Origin: Deltaproteobacteria bacterium
GTDB lineage: Bacteria; Myxococcota_A; Polyangia; JAAYKL01
NCBI GenBank assembly: GCA_016935665.1
Contig: JAFGQN010000244.1
Span: forward strand, 1 to 64,000
Direction of reading: 5' to 3'
Length of the DNA stretch: 64,000 nucleotides
Made by a program: the position numbers and the translations under genes
The notes under the pieces: model-generated
The model's input: only the letters and a program-made list of their open reading frames with translations
Database searches by the model: none
What the model was told of the DNA's origin: nothing
Shown here: in pieces, positions 20,595 through 31,362 of the stretch
Layout of the letters: every line of letters begins with the position of its first letter
Position numbering within the stretch: position 1 is the stretch's first letter

Positions 20595-22061
20595 ATGCCC
20601 AGGGAAAACATTGTTGCCATCAATGTTGATTTGCAGGAGACGCGGGTGGCGCTCATTGAAAACGGAATGATTGCCGAGTTGCTGGTGGAGCGAACCCATC
20701 AAAAAACCTCTGTAGGCAACATTTATAGAGGCAAGGTGACCAGAGTGCTTCCTGGAATGCAGGCGGCCTTTGTGGATATTGGCATGGAGAAACACGCGTT
20801 TTTGCATGCGTCCGACGTCATCGTTGAAAATGAGAGAAGTCGCAGGAAGCAGCCCATTCGCGAGACACTTCAGGAGGGGCAATCTATTCCGGTTCAGGTT
20901 TCCAAGGATATGATTGGCACCAAGGGTTGTCGTATTACGTCAGATGTATCGCTGGCCGGACGACATCTGGTGTACATGCCCATGTCTCAGAAGGGGGGTA
21001 TCAGTCGTAAAATTGAAGATGAAAAGGAACGGGCGCGGCTACAGAAAATATTGGCGCGACTGGAGACCGAAGAAGGTGCGTTGATTGCGCGTACCGCGGC
21101 GATGGGCGCCAGCGCCGACGCACTTGAGGCCGATGTGGCATATCTGGTGGAGACGTGGCAGGAAATCAAAGCCCGTTTCAGCAAAAAGCGAAAACCATGT
21201 CTGCTATACGACGATCTCTCTTTACCGCTAAAGGTGGTGCGCGACAAATTTAATGACAGTGTCGCCCAGATTATCGTGGACGACCCCGATGTCTACGAGG
21301 ATTTGCGCGGCTTTATTGATCGATTGATTCCCCGCCGCCTGGACGCGGTGGAGCTGTATACTGGAGATGAACCCATATTCGATGCATTCGGAATCGAATC
21401 TGAAATCAAACGGGCATTGGAACGAGTGGTGGAACTGCCATCTGGCGGCTCTCTGGTGATTGATCAGGGAGAAGCGCTTACCGCCGTAGATGTCAATACC
21501 GGTAAATTTGTTGGAAAAGGGTCCAGGGATCAGGAGGAGACAATTCTCCGGACCAACATGGAGGCGGTGGAGGAAATCGCCTACCAGGTTCGATTTCGCA
21601 ATATTGGTGGATTGATTGTGCTGGACCTTATCGACATGGACAAGCCATCCAATCGGCATAAGGTTACCGCGCGACTCAAGGAAGTGCTGAAGGGCGACAG
21701 AGCAAAAACGTCGGTGAACGATATTAGTCGGTTTGGCCTGATTGAGATGACACGCGAGCGCACCACTGAGAGTCTGGGACGCATGTTGCACGAGTCGTGC
21801 CCCTATTGCGACGGGACCGGCAGCATTATTTCCAGAATCACCATTGCCAGTGAAGTGTTGCGGGAAATACAAAGAACGGCGGATGAGCCCCCCGTAGGGT
21901 TTCTGGAAGTAGTGGTGCACCCCAATGTGGCCGAAGTGTTGCGCGGTATCAGCCAGGCAGCGGTGAAGGAGATGTCACGGCGCATTGGAAGAAAAATCAA
22001 AATCACCGTGGACAAAAACTGCCACATGGAGAGTTATCATGTGTATTCCCGCAAACCGTGA
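20595..22061 (+). CDS. rng: Ribonuclease G/E family protein
   Basis: 'NIYRGKVTRVLPGMQAAFVDIGMEKHAFLHASDV', 'TAVDVNTGKFVGKGSRDQEETILRTNMEAVEEIAYQVRFRNIGGLIVLDLIDM', 'LIEMTRERTTESLGRMLHESCPYCDGTG'. Confidence 0.97.
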   Translation: MPRENIVAINVDLQETRVALIENGMIAELLVERTHQKTSVGNIYRGKVTRVLPGMQAAFVDIGMEKHAFLHASDVIVENERSRRKQPIRETLQEGQSIPVQVSKDMIGTKGCRITSDVSLAGRHLVYMPMSQKGGISRKIEDEKERARLQKILARLETEEGALIARTAAMGASADALEADVAYLVETWQEIKARFSKKRKPCLLYDDLSLPLKVVRDKFNDSVAQIIVDDPDVYEDLRGFIDRLIPRRLDAVELYTGDEPIFDAFGIESEIKRALERVVELPSGGSLVIDQGEALTAVDVNTGKFVGKGSRDQEETILRTNMEAVEEIAYQVRFRNIGGLIVLDLIDMDKPSNRHKVTARLKEVLKGDRAKTSVNDISRFGLIEMTRERTTESLGRMLHESCPYCDGTGSIISRITIASEVLREIQRTADEPPVGFLEVVVHPNVAEVLRGISQAAVKEMSRRIGRKIKITVDKNCHMESYHVYSRKP

Positions 22062-22077
22062 GCCCTGGAGAAAATAA

Positions 22078-22392
22078 ATGGGATATACATCAAAACGAAG
22101 TGAGGAACGCGTCACCATCAACAAGGAATTCGAGAGTTACGATGCGTTCATAAATGAGTATGTGACCAATATTTCCCGCAGCGGCGTCTTCATCCGTTCT
22201 CGAAATCCTCTGTCCGTTGGTACCCGAGTCAATTTAAAGTTCACGGTAATTACGGACGACATTGAGACAGTGGAGGGCGTGGGAGAAGTGGTGCGCGTGG
22301 AAACGGAGCCACGGGGTATGGGAGTGGCGTTCATCGAATTGCCCAACTACAGTAAAAATCTGATTGAGAAGCTCCTGGTTCGGAAAAAGTAA
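22078..22392 (+). CDS. PilZ domain protein
   Basis: 104 aa; 'RSEERVTINKEFESYDAFINEYVTNISRSGVFIRSRNPLSVGTRVNLKF' and 'GMGVAFIEL'. Confidence 0.85.
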   Translation: MGYTSKRSEERVTINKEFESYDAFINEYVTNISRSGVFIRSRNPLSVGTRVNLKFTVITDDIETVEGVGEVVRVETEPRGMGVAFIELPNYSKNLIEKLLVRKK

Positions 22393-22396
22393 ACGG

Positions 22397-22870
22397 TTAG
22401 GCGTTTCCCTTGGATGGGGAGTAGGCCAGCAGGTCCAGCTGTTTTGAATCAAGAGATTGGGGTGTGGTCTTTTTCCGTGTTTTTTGCCTTGATGACTGGG
22501 ATGTCACTTTTACTTTTTTTACCACTTCATCGGGATGGGTGAGCATGAACGGCCGATCGTTCGCCTCGGCATACAGTTTGTCCACTTCGCCGGCGCGTAT
22601 CCGACGCGGCGTTTGTACTGTTGCAGTGCCGTCCTGAACCCGCGCCATCACGACTCTCTTTAATGTGGCTGCCCGTTCCTGAAAGTGACGCCTGGCGCTG
22701 GCGACATCCATCACCAGTTCTTCGAGGGCTTCATCCACCCCGTCGAATCGGACCACTTGCAGATGGGGGCAACCATCGGATGGTCCAGCCGGATTGACCA
22801 CACCACAGGCGGGACAGATGTGAATCGTCGCCTTGCCAAGATTGTATTTTTTCGCGTCTCTTGTTTCCAC
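22397..22870 (-). CDS. Hypothetical protein with zinc-ribbon-like motif
   Basis: 157 aa, 'ICPACGVVNPAGPSDGCPH' Cys cluster; basic C-terminal tail. Confidence 0.6.
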   Translation of the reverse strand: METRDAKKYNLGKATIHICPACGVVNPAGPSDGCPHLQVVRFDGVDEALEELVMDVASARRHFQERAATLKRVVMARVQDGTATVQTPRRIRAGEVDKLYAEANDRPFMLTHPDEVVKKVKVTSQSSRQKTRKKTTPQSLDSKQLDLLAYSPSKGNA

Positions 22871-22965
22871 GGACTGTATTGTAACTCATTTCAAAATATT
22901 TCCAACTTTTCAGTCAATCAGGCAACGATGTGGAACCGGCATCTGGTGAGCGGAGCGTCGGACCG

Positions 22966-23913
22966 TTAAAATGATTCTGTTTGTTGGGATGTGGATTCCA
23001 ACATGGCTTTGACCTGCTTGAGGTCATCCCATACTTCGCGTTTGACTGCCGGGGTCGAAAGCATCTGATTCAGTGACCACGTGGGCATGACAGGAATATT
23101 GTTCCACTGATGGAATTTGCCGCGCAGGGTATGCAATTCAGCTTGAGTGTTTAGCAGCAGCTCAGTGGGGGCCTGCCCGAGTGCAACGATAACCTTGGGA
23201 GAAACCAGTTTCAGCTGTTCAAACAAAAAATCGCCACACGTATGCAGTTCTGTTCTGGTGGCGACCCGCCCTTCCGGGGGTGCGCATTTGACCACATTAC
23301 ACAGATAGCTGGTCTCCCGACGCTGACCAATCGCCAGAATGATTTTGTTCAGCAAATGCCCCCGTTGCCCAATAAATGGCAAAGACACCACATCTTCTTC
23401 CCGAGAAGGGGCGTCTCCTATAAATGCAATGGCGCCCGACATGGTGCCATCGCTGAATACAATCCGGCTGCGTCCTTCGGACAACGGGCAAAGGGTACAG
23501 GTTTCCAGCTTGAATTTGAGCGCCGCCATGGCATGCGCGCGAGACTGTTCCACAGGTGGATTGCTGCTATTGGACGCTGCAGAATTCAAAGATGCCGCAG
23601 ACGAGGGACGCGAATCGTAAGATGTCTGTTGCGGCGATGATGGAGCTATCCCTGAGGGGGCGAATCCGCGTGGTTCCTCCGGTGGCCTTCCCCCTGGAAC
23701 AGCGTGTCGGGTCTTTGGTTGAGGCTGGGCTGGAATGCCGCCTGTCCTGGCGGGTATCGGGGATGGCGCCGGAGTCATTGGCGGGGTGGTAATAACAGGC
23801 GCATCGCCAAAGTTGGCGGGCCTGGCATATCCGGGGCAATTGAGTTCCCTTTCCCAATCCACCCGTTGCAAAACATCACGGGCCAGTGCCAGAATGGAGT
23901 CTGTGTAGCTCAT
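22966..23913 (-). CDS. Uracil-DNA glycosylase family 4-like protein, Pro/Ser-rich N-terminal extension
   Basis: 'CTLCPLSEGRSRIVF', 'FIGDAPSREEDVVSLPFIGQRGHLLNKII', 'YLCNVVKCAPPEGRVATRTELHTCGDFLFEQLKLVSPKVIVALGQ', 'HTLRGKFHQW'; four Fe-S-type Cys retained. Confidence 0.85.
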   Translation of the reverse strand: MSYTDSILALARDVLQRVDWERELNCPGYARPANFGDAPVITTPPMTPAPSPIPARTGGIPAQPQPKTRHAVPGGRPPEEPRGFAPSGIAPSSPQQTSYDSRPSSAASLNSAASNSSNPPVEQSRAHAMAALKFKLETCTLCPLSEGRSRIVFSDGTMSGAIAFIGDAPSREEDVVSLPFIGQRGHLLNKIILAIGQRRETSYLCNVVKCAPPEGRVATRTELHTCGDFLFEQLKLVSPKVIVALGQAPTELLLNTQAELHTLRGKFHQWNNIPVMPTWSLNQMLSTPAVKREVWDDLKQVKAMLESTSQQTESF

Positions 23914-24908
23914 CAGGGGGTATAGGTAAAATGGAAAGGATGTCCGCAGATGGAGAAGGCATCACCTTCATCAATTCGTTTGGAATCCACCAGCTGATTG
24001 CCGTATTCCACGCCATTGGTGCTGCCAAGGTCTTTGATGTAATACGCACCATTGTGGAACAGAATCGCAGCGTGTTTGCGAGAGACATTGGGATCTTTGA
24101 TGGGCAAGTCCGCGCTTCTGGAGCCTCTGCCAATGATAAACTGATCCTTTTGAATATGAATTTTTCGTCCCTGGTAAATCATTGTTAAAATAGGGCGGCC
24201 AGGCTGCATCATGGGAGGCGCAACCACAGGCTGCGGGTGATGTTGCGGGGGAATTGATGATCCCACTGGAGATGCGGCTGTCGCTCTTGGGGGCCCTGGC
24301 GGAACCATGGGCCTGGGCGCTGGTGGCACGGAAGGCACCGCGGGACGGCTGATGGGCGGCGGCGGCGGTGTGGTCGATCTTGGGGGTCTGGGTATCGACG
24401 GCACCGATGGAACCGATGGTGCAGACGACGTGCTCATGGGCGGTGGTACCGATGGGACACCGGGTCTGGCGGGGCGAAGAGCTCCCCCCGGATTTGCAAG
24501 CGTGGGTGCCGATTCAGCCGGAAGTGGAAGTCCGGAATCCCGTTCGTCCAGGTCGAGACCAAAAAGGTCATCGCTGCTGTCTTCGTCACCGGCGAACGCT
24601 ACCAAATCGTCGTCATCGTCCATGACCAGCGAAGACGAATGCCGGTTGCGCGCCAGTTCCTGTTGTCTGCCATAATTGGAGTCGCGGTCATCAAATCGCT
24701 CCGCCACGGGTGGCGGCGCCTGAGAACCACGGGCGCCCGGTCCGGCAGGAAGGAATGCGTGAGCTTCGGCATAGGCGCGCATGGCCTCGTTAATCAGATA
24801 ATCAACGGAGCAATCCATTTCCCTGGCTTGCTCCGTAAAAATTTCCCATAGAGTCTCCCTTGCGTGAAAGCTTTGCAGAACTTTTTGACTGGCGGTCCGT
24901 GTGCTCAT
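23913..24908 (-). CDS. FHA domain protein with Pro-rich linker
   Basis: 'FIIGRGSRSADLPIKDPNVSRKHAAILFHNGAYYIKDLGSTNGVEYGNQLVDSKRIDEGDAFSICGHPFHF'. Confidence 0.95.
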   Translation of the reverse strand: MSTRTASQKVLQSFHARETLWEIFTEQAREMDCSVDYLINEAMRAYAEAHAFLPAGPGARGSQAPPPVAERFDDRDSNYGRQQELARNRHSSSLVMDDDDDLVAFAGDEDSSDDLFGLDLDERDSGLPLPAESAPTLANPGGALRPARPGVPSVPPPMSTSSAPSVPSVPSIPRPPRSTTPPPPPISRPAVPSVPPAPRPMVPPGPPRATAASPVGSSIPPQHHPQPVVAPPMMQPGRPILTMIYQGRKIHIQKDQFIIGRGSRSADLPIKDPNVSRKHAAILFHNGAYYIKDLGSTNGVEYGNQLVDSKRIDEGDAFSICGHPFHFTYTP

Positions 24909-24914
24909 GTAAAA

Positions 24915-26237
24915 TCAACCTTTCTTCTCAATCGCCAAAATGGCGGCTGAGGCAGCAGCACCAACTGTTTTATCCGGAAATTCAGCCGGCAACCGTTCCC
25001 TGCTACGGGTAAGTGGCTTCAGAGAGGGGATGTCGTCTTGCGTCCCCAGAAGTGCCAACACACCAATAGCGAGTCCCATGCTGAATCTGTCGTTGCTTTT
25101 CAGTTTAGCCACAATAGCGCTTTTCAGATTGGGAAACCGGGCGATTAAGGCTGTCAGTTCTTCAGTTTCCTGCGTATCTGTTACCATTTCCCGGTTTTCT
25201 AAAATAATGTCGAGGTGGGCTTCCCCGTTTTGGCGGAGCAGGCATCGGACGCCGACCATCCGCCAGAAAAATGTCTGGTCTTTCAATAATCGCTTGAAGC
25301 TGGCAACGGTAGCCGGGGAAACGGTTTGCGCCAGAGTGAGATAAATCTGCTCCCGGTGATCCGTTGGGCGCGCCGTATCTTCTGCTGCCGAAACAAGCCT
25401 GGCAACCTGTTTGTCGTTGCTGCTGACATTCTTTTTTTCGAGTGCGGTGGAGTAGGCGAGTAATGCATAGTTGCGCAACTGGATGGGAAGAGACGTTTGG
25501 GCGACAACGGCCACCAGCATATCCGCAACCGGCTTCCCGCCAATGATGGCGGCGGCGGTGAGATGGCCGTCTGTGATTTTATCCAGATGTCTCTGTAACT
25601 CGCCGGCGAGTTGCCGGGATGCGTCGTTCAGTATTTCCCGGTTTTCGGAGGCACGCAAAATGCGGGCAATCTGCATCAGGTTTCGCTTGTCGATGGTAAG
25701 ATTTTTTATCATTTTCCGGTACACCGGAACGCCAATCTTTTCAATGATCACACGGATGTTGAATCCGGCCTGTTCTCTGGCACGAAAATCGCCTTCCGTA
25801 CACCAGCGGATCAACTCGTCTTCCACCGGTTTGCGACTTTTCTGCCCGGCGAACGCAAAGAGCAGATACATGCCATCTTTGGCTGTAATCTGCGTCGAGC
25901 TGAGCCCGGAATCTTCTGCGGAATCCCCCTTGATTTGTCGGGTCAGAGCAGGCATGGATGCCAAAATGACTTCATCTGCATCATCTGGCGGCAGTCCTCG
26001 GAAAACATCGTTGATCAGCGCGTGTTCCTTTAAATCAATCAATGCGACTGTTGCCGCGCTGCGCAAGGATATTTCCTGCGACTGATCGCGAATGACATCT
26101 GCTATTTTACCGGGCCCATTTTGAGTGCTTTTCCATAGTGTGATTTTTTCCTCAGTGACGCTGCATCCCAATACGGCGAAACCGACGAACAACAACACGG
26201 CTGCGACTTCAAAATGTTTTTTCATCAATGAGTCCAA
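24915..26237 (-). CDS. HEAT-repeat-like lipoprotein
   Basis: Lipobox 'FAVLGCS'; helical repeats such as 'SLRSAATVALIDLKEHALINDVFRGL'. Confidence 0.7.
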   Translation of the reverse strand: MDSLMKKHFEVAAVLLFVGFAVLGCSVTEEKITLWKSTQNGPGKIADVIRDQSQEISLRSAATVALIDLKEHALINDVFRGLPPDDADEVILASMPALTRQIKGDSAEDSGLSSTQITAKDGMYLLFAFAGQKSRKPVEDELIRWCTEGDFRAREQAGFNIRVIIEKIGVPVYRKMIKNLTIDKRNLMQIARILRASENREILNDASRQLAGELQRHLDKITDGHLTAAAIIGGKPVADMLVAVVAQTSLPIQLRNYALLAYSTALEKKNVSSNDKQVARLVSAAEDTARPTDHREQIYLTLAQTVSPATVASFKRLLKDQTFFWRMVGVRCLLRQNGEAHLDIILENREMVTDTQETEELTALIARFPNLKSAIVAKLKSNDRFSMGLAIGVLALLGTQDDIPSLKPLTRSRERLPAEFPDKTVGAAASAAILAIEKKG

Positions 26238-26454
26238 AATTTCAGATTTTTCGTGAGGCTATTAAACATTTGCATCTTTTGTTAAATATATAATTGGGCG
26301 ATGCGTTTTTTGCCCAACTCTGAATTTCTTTAAGATAACAAATTAATTCATAAATTTTAAACAAAAGTTCTGTAAATAACGAAAAAGACCCAAAATCTGT
26401 CGCATTCAATTCGCTCGTTACGCAGCACAGGGCGATCGTAAGATCCTGATTTTT

Positions 26455-26492
26455 AGAAAAATAAAGTAGGGTGGTAGTTTATCTGCCACCGT
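26455..26492 (-). terminator. Hairpin with T-rich tail downstream of dnaK
   Basis: Minus strand reads GGTGGCAG-ATAAA-CTACCACC followed by CTACTTTATTTTT (one G.U pair); about 165 nt past the dnaK stop. Confidence 0.4.
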
Positions 26493-26654
26493 GATGGATT
26501 AACGGCTGGGAATAAATCCCGGACCGTCCACATTTTCGGACAATTTGACCGGTTCTCGAGCTTGAACTATCGCGTAGTCACGGACTAAACAACTCCGATC
26601 AGTGGTCCATGTGCGGGATTTTAGTAGGGGCGATGTGCCGTTTTGAAAAGTGTA

Positions 26655-28571
26655 TCAGTTTTCCTCAAACTCTGCATCGATAACGTCACCCTCATCTTTT
26701 GAGGGATTGGCCGCACTCGGGTTCGCACCAGCGGCACCGGTTGCGGCGGCGCCCGCTGCGGCCGGGGTTCCGCCAGCCTGTTGATAGGCCAGCTCCGCAA
26801 TTTTATGAGATGCTTTGGTGAGGTTCTCCATCTTGGCTTCGATTTTGGCTGTATCGCCGGATTTGATGGCATCTTTTAATGCATCAATCGCAACCTGGAC
26901 TTTGGATACCTCATCGGCGGGAAGCTTGTCTTTATTTTCTTCGAGGGTTTTTTCAATTCCGTACACCAACTGCTCTGCTTTGTTCCGGGTCTCAATGGAT
27001 TTACGTTTGACTTCGTCATCTGCCTTGTTTTTCTCGGCATCTTTCACCATGTTATCGATTTCGGATTCGCTGAGTCCCGAAGATGCCGTAATGGTGATTT
27101 TCTGCTCTTTCCCTGTTGCCAGGTCTTTTGCAGACACATGCACAATACCATTGGCGTCGATGTCAAACGTTACTTCAATTTTCGGTACACCACGTGGCGC
27201 CGGCATAATACCTTCCAGATGGAAGCGACCTAACGTTCTGTTATCTGCGGCCATTTCCCGCTCACCCTGCAGCACATGAATTTCAACAGAGGTCTGGTTA
27301 TCCGCCGCTGTGGAATAGGTTTCTGATTTTTTTGCAGGAATAGTGGTGTTGCGCTCTATCATCCTGGTGGTAACGCCGCCCAGGGTTTCAACGCCGAGGG
27401 ACAGAGGGGTTACATCCAGAAGCAGCAAATCTTTGACATCACCGGCCAAAACACCGGCCTGTACAGCAGCACCCAGAGCGACCACTTCATCGGGGTTCAC
27501 GCCTTTGTGGGGCTTTTTACCAAAAAATTTGCTCACAGATTCCTGAACTGCAGGAATTCGAGTGGAACCACCCACCAGAATGACTTCATCAATTTCAGAT
27601 GGTTTTTTACTGGCGTCATCAAGCGCCTTTTGGCAGGGGATGAGCGTTCTTTTTACCAGGTCCGAAATCATTGATTCAAATTTTGCGCGGGACAGGTTCA
27701 GGTTCATATGTTTGGGCCCCGTTGCATCAGCAGTAAGGAAGGGCAGATTGATATTGGTTTCCATCACACTGGACAGTTCAATTTTGGCTTTCTCGGCCGC
27801 TTCCTTCAAACGCTGCAACACCATTTTGTCTTTGGAGACATCAATTCCCTGATCCTTTTTAAACTCGTCTATCAGGTAATCAATAATCACTTTATCCACG
27901 TTGTCTCCGCCCAGATGCGTGTCCCCGTTGGTGGAGATCACCTGGACCACATTGTCGCCCACTTCCAAAATGGAAATATCAAACGTACCACCACCAAAGT
28001 CATAAACGGCGATGATTTCTTCGGATTTCTTGTCGAGTCCGTAGGCCAGCGCGGCAGCGGTGGGTTCATTTACGATTCGCTTTACATCCAGACCAGCGAT
28101 TTTTCCGGCGTCTTTTGTAGCCTGGCGCTGGGAATCGTTAAAATAAGCGGGTACCGTAATTACGGCGTCGGTGACGGCGGTCCCCAGATAATCCTCCGCG
28201 GCCTTCTTTAATTTCATCAACACGCGAGCGGAAATCTCCGGTGGTGCGAAATCCTTGTTGCGGGATTTTACAACCACGTCGCCGTTTGCGCTTTTGGCGA
28301 TATTGTAAGGTACCATCTTCGCTTCTTCGGAGACTTCGTCATACTTGCGGCCCATAAAGCGTTTGATGGAAAAAATGGTATTTTCCGGGTTTGTGATCGC
28401 CTGTCGTTTGGCTACCTGGCCCACAAGTGTTTCACCTTTTTCATCCCATGCAACGACGGACGGGGTAGTGCGTCCCCCTTCTTCGTTGGTGATGACGACG
28501 GGCTCATTTCCTTCGATAACCGCAACACAGCTGTTGGTTGTTCCCAGGTCAATACCAATAGTTTTTCCCAT
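26655..28571 (-). CDS. dnaK: Chaperone protein DnaK
   Basis: '[42 protein letters not shown]', '[18 protein letters not shown]', '[15 protein letters not shown]'. Confidence 0.99.
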   Translation of the reverse strand: MGKTIGIDLGTTNSCVAVIEGNEPVVITNEEGGRTTPSVVAWDEKGETLVGQVAKRQAITNPENTIFSIKRFMGRKYDEVSEEAKMVPYNIAKSANGDVVVKSRNKDFAPPEISARVLMKLKKAAEDYLGTAVTDAVITVPAYFNDSQRQATKDAGKIAGLDVKRIVNEPTAAALAYGLDKKSEEIIAVYDFGGGTFDISILEVGDNVVQVISTNGDTHLGGDNVDKVIIDYLIDEFKKDQGIDVSKDKMVLQRLKEAAEKAKIELSSVMETNINLPFLTADATGPKHMNLNLSRAKFESMISDLVKRTLIPCQKALDDASKKPSEIDEVILVGGSTRIPAVQESVSKFFGKKPHKGVNPDEVVALGAAVQAGVLAGDVKDLLLLDVTPLSLGVETLGGVTTRMIERNTTIPAKKSETYSTAADNQTSVEIHVLQGEREMAADNRTLGRFHLEGIMPAPRGVPKIEVTFDIDANGIVHVSAKDLATGKEQKITITASSGLSESEIDNMVKDAEKNKADDEVKRKSIETRNKAEQLVYGIEKTLEENKDKLPADEVSKVQVAIDALKDAIKSGDTAKIEAKMENLTKASHKIAELAYQQAGGTPAAAGAAATGAAGANPSAANPSKDEGDVIDAEFEEN

Positions 28572-28675
28572 AACAAAATCCTCCTTGATACGAATAATCG
28601 TATGCTTAATTCTTCACGTGTATTTGATAATCTGTATTCTATTACAGAATTGTTGTCGCCCAAAAAGGTGGCCCA

Positions 28676-28703
28676 AATGTAAGCACAGTTGAAATTGTGT
28701 CAA
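28676..28703 (-). promoter_or_regulatory. Candidate sigma70-like promoter for dnaK
   Basis: Minus strand TTGACA-N16-TACATT upstream of the dnaK start with GGAGG-type RBS. No CIRCE motif seen. Confidence 0.4.
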
Positions 28704-28921
28704 GCAACCTCTTAAAGCTTTTTTGGTTCGGGCGTTTATTGAAACAAGAGGTAATTTTATTGGAATAAAATCAACTTCTGGAGTTTCTGAATATTGAGGC
28801 AAATGTTTTATAAATACTGAATTTTCACTTTATTTTGGTTTTCGCGGTTGTTAGTAGGCACGTCATTCTGTATATTACCTTTACGTCGGGAAGTCGTGTA
28901 TGTTTAGTAAAGGAGTGCACA

Positions 28922-30268
28922 TTGGCGCACATTCTGGTAGTTGATGATCAAAAAAATATGAGGGCCACGCTGTCGATTATGCTGCGCAGTGCCGGCCACG
29001 ACGTTGCGGAAGCAAAAGATGGACAGGATGCCTGCGATGCGGTTGATGACGAGAGCTATGACCTGGTTATCACCGACCTGCGCATGGGAAAGGTGGATGG
29101 TATTGACGTGCTGAGGCATGTCCGGGAGGCATCTCCGTTAACGGAAATCATTGTAATGACAGCCTATGGCACTATTGAAACCGCTGTGGAGGCCATGCGT
29201 CTGGGCGCCTGGGATTATATTCAGAAGCCCTTTTCAGAAGACGAACTCTTTATAAAGGTTGACAAGGCTCTGGAAAGGCGTTGGCTATCGGGCGAGTTTT
29301 CGCTTTTGACACATGAATTCAAGGAGCGATACGGTTTTGAGAACATTGTTGGCCGATCGCGGCCGATTCGTGACGTTTTAACGCGCATTATTAAAATCGC
29401 CCCAACGGATACCACCGTGCTCATCACCGGTGACAGCGGCACGGGAAAGGAACTCATCGCCAAAGCGGTACATGTGAACTCCAAACGGACGGACAGACCC
29501 TTTGTTCCAGTCAATTGCGCGGCCATCAGCGAAACACTGCTCGAAAGTGAGCTGTTTGGCCATGTGAAAGGCGCGTTTACCGGAGCGGTCAGCACGCGCA
29601 AAGGCCTTTTTGAGGAGGCAAATGGCGGGACATTCTTTTTCGATGAAATCGCTGAAACCACCCCGTCTCTTCAGGCCAAATTGCTGCGTGCCGTGCAGGA
29701 AAAGGAAATTCGTCGTATTGGCGACAATAAGCCGATTCCCGTCGATGTGCGAATTATCGCGGCCACCAATCAGGATTTGCAGGAATCCATTCGGGAAAAA
29801 CGATTCCGCGAAGATTTGTATTATCGATTGAACGTGGTGCGTTTTATACTGCCTAAATTGCGTGAACGTCCCGAAGACATTCCTGTTCTGGTTGAGCATT
29901 TCTTGAAGAAATTTTCCATTAAAATGTCACGTTCGGTGCGTTTGGCCAAAGGAGTCATGGAGCGGCTCACCACGTATGAATTTCCCGGAAATGTGCGCGA
30001 ACTCGAAAATATGATTGAGCAGGGCGTCGCATTGACCATGGAGGGCGACGAAATTCAGGTGGACGATCTCCTGCCCGATGCCACTCGGGAGGATGGACCT
30101 CAAACACTTGATGCCATTGTCGCTGTGGCCGAGAAGCAGGCCATCAAAGCGGCGTTGGTGAATTACGAAAGTACGGATCGGGCTGCCGAGGCATTGGGCC
30201 TGTCTCCCACGACCCTGTGGCGAAAAATGAAAAAATTAAAAATCGACAACCCCCATCGCAGACATTGA
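28922..30268 (+). CDS. Sigma54-dependent NtrC-type response regulator
   Basis: TTG start 6 nt after AAGGAG gives (M)AHILVVDDQKNMRATL; 'DLVITDLRMG'; 'GAFTGAVSTRKGLFEEANGGTFFFDEI'; Fis-type C-terminal HTH. Confidence 0.96.
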   Translation: MAHILVVDDQKNMRATLSIMLRSAGHDVAEAKDGQDACDAVDDESYDLVITDLRMGKVDGIDVLRHVREASPLTEIIVMTAYGTIETAVEAMRLGAWDYIQKPFSEDELFIKVDKALERRWLSGEFSLLTHEFKERYGFENIVGRSRPIRDVLTRIIKIAPTDTTVLITGDSGTGKELIAKAVHVNSKRTDRPFVPVNCAAISETLLESELFGHVKGAFTGAVSTRKGLFEEANGGTFFFDEIAETTPSLQAKLLRAVQEKEIRRIGDNKPIPVDVRIIAATNQDLQESIREKRFREDLYYRLNVVRFILPKLRERPEDIPVLVEHFLKKFSIKMSRSVRLAKGVMERLTTYEFPGNVRELENMIEQGVALTMEGDEIQVDDLLPDATREDGPQTLDAIVAVAEKQAIKAALVNYESTDRAAEALGLSPTTLWRKMKKLKIDNPHRRH

Positions 30269-30286
30269 CCACCAGAATTATATCCC

Positions 30287-31309
30287 GTGACAGATATGTT
30301 TAGAATTGGACCATACGAATTTGGGAGAGGCGCCGTTCTCGCACCGATGGCCGGTATAACCAATCCACCCTTTCGGCAGCTGTGCACAGAATTGGGCGCA
30401 TTGTATTGCGTGACGGAACTCATCAGCTGTCACGCTGTGATGTATTTTGAGGCAAAAGCCAGAAACAGAGGCAGGAAAAGAGGGCAGAAGACACTCTCGT
30501 TGATGGAGCAATACGTGGGAGAGCATCCCCATGTGGTGCAGCTGTATGGCCGCGAACCGGAGATGATGGCGGATGCCGCAAAGGTAGTTGCCCGTGAGGG
30601 GGCGGACATCATCGACCTCAATTTTGGTTGCCCCGCGCGAAAAGTCATTAAGAACGGCATGGGATGTGGTGTCGCTCTAATGCGTACCCCGGATTTACTG
30701 GGTGAAATTACCCGCAGGGTGGTGGAAGCAGTGGATGTACCGGTGACTGCAAAAACACGACTGGGGTATGGCCAGGACGAAAAGAACGGGGTGAAAGTGG
30801 CCAAAATTCTGGCTCAGGCCGGTGCGCAGTTAATCACCATTCATGCCCGAACCAGGGAGCAGGGGCATAGCGGGCCAGTGGATTTGGCGTATCTGAAACA
30901 GATTGTCGATGCCGTGGATGTCCCGGTTATCGGCAATGGTGGTATTCATTCCGTGAAGGATGCCGATGATATGCTGCGGCAAAGCGGGTGTGCCGGCGTG
31001 GCGGTGGGGCAGGGCGCGAAGGGAAATCCGTGGATTTTCAGTGAGTTAGCCGGGGTGGGAACCAGACCAAACCTGGCTGAACGGGTCGCCACCTGTCGTC
31101 GCCATCTGGATTTGTATGTGGCATGGGGCGGGGAACAGCGCGCAGTGACCGAGATGCGCAAACACGCCTGCTGGTATCTGAAAGGATTTGACGGCGCGGC
31201 CGCATTCCGCAAGCGTCTCGGCGAAGCCACCAGTCGCGACGCCTTCCTCCTTTTGCTGGATGAAGTCCCCATGGAAAGTAATGCGGACGAAGACGCGACC
31301 GGCTGTTGA
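30287..31309 (+). CDS. dusB: tRNA-dihydrouridine synthase
   Basis: 'LAPMAGITNPPFRQLC', 'DIIDLNFGCPARKVIKNGMGCGVALMR', 'ITIHARTREQGHSG', 'VIGNGGIHSVKDA'. Confidence 0.96.
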   Translation: MTDMFRIGPYEFGRGAVLAPMAGITNPPFRQLCTELGALYCVTELISCHAVMYFEAKARNRGRKRGQKTLSLMEQYVGEHPHVVQLYGREPEMMADAAKVVAREGADIIDLNFGCPARKVIKNGMGCGVALMRTPDLLGEITRRVVEAVDVPVTAKTRLGYGQDEKNGVKVAKILAQAGAQLITIHARTREQGHSGPVDLAYLKQIVDAVDVPVIGNGGIHSVKDADDMLRQSGCAGVAVGQGAKGNPWIFSELAGVGTRPNLAERVATCRRHLDLYVAWGGEQRAVTEMRKHACWYLKGFDGAAAFRKRLGEATSRDAFLLLLDEVPMESNADEDATGC

Positions 31310-31362
31310 GCTGACAGATGTGTAAAATGGCCCCTGGGCAAGCGCTTCGCCAGATGGGTTCA

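Noticed and set aside
24307-24675. Gly-rich 122 aa plus-strand ORF
   Set aside because: Antisense of the Pro-rich linker of the FHA protein.
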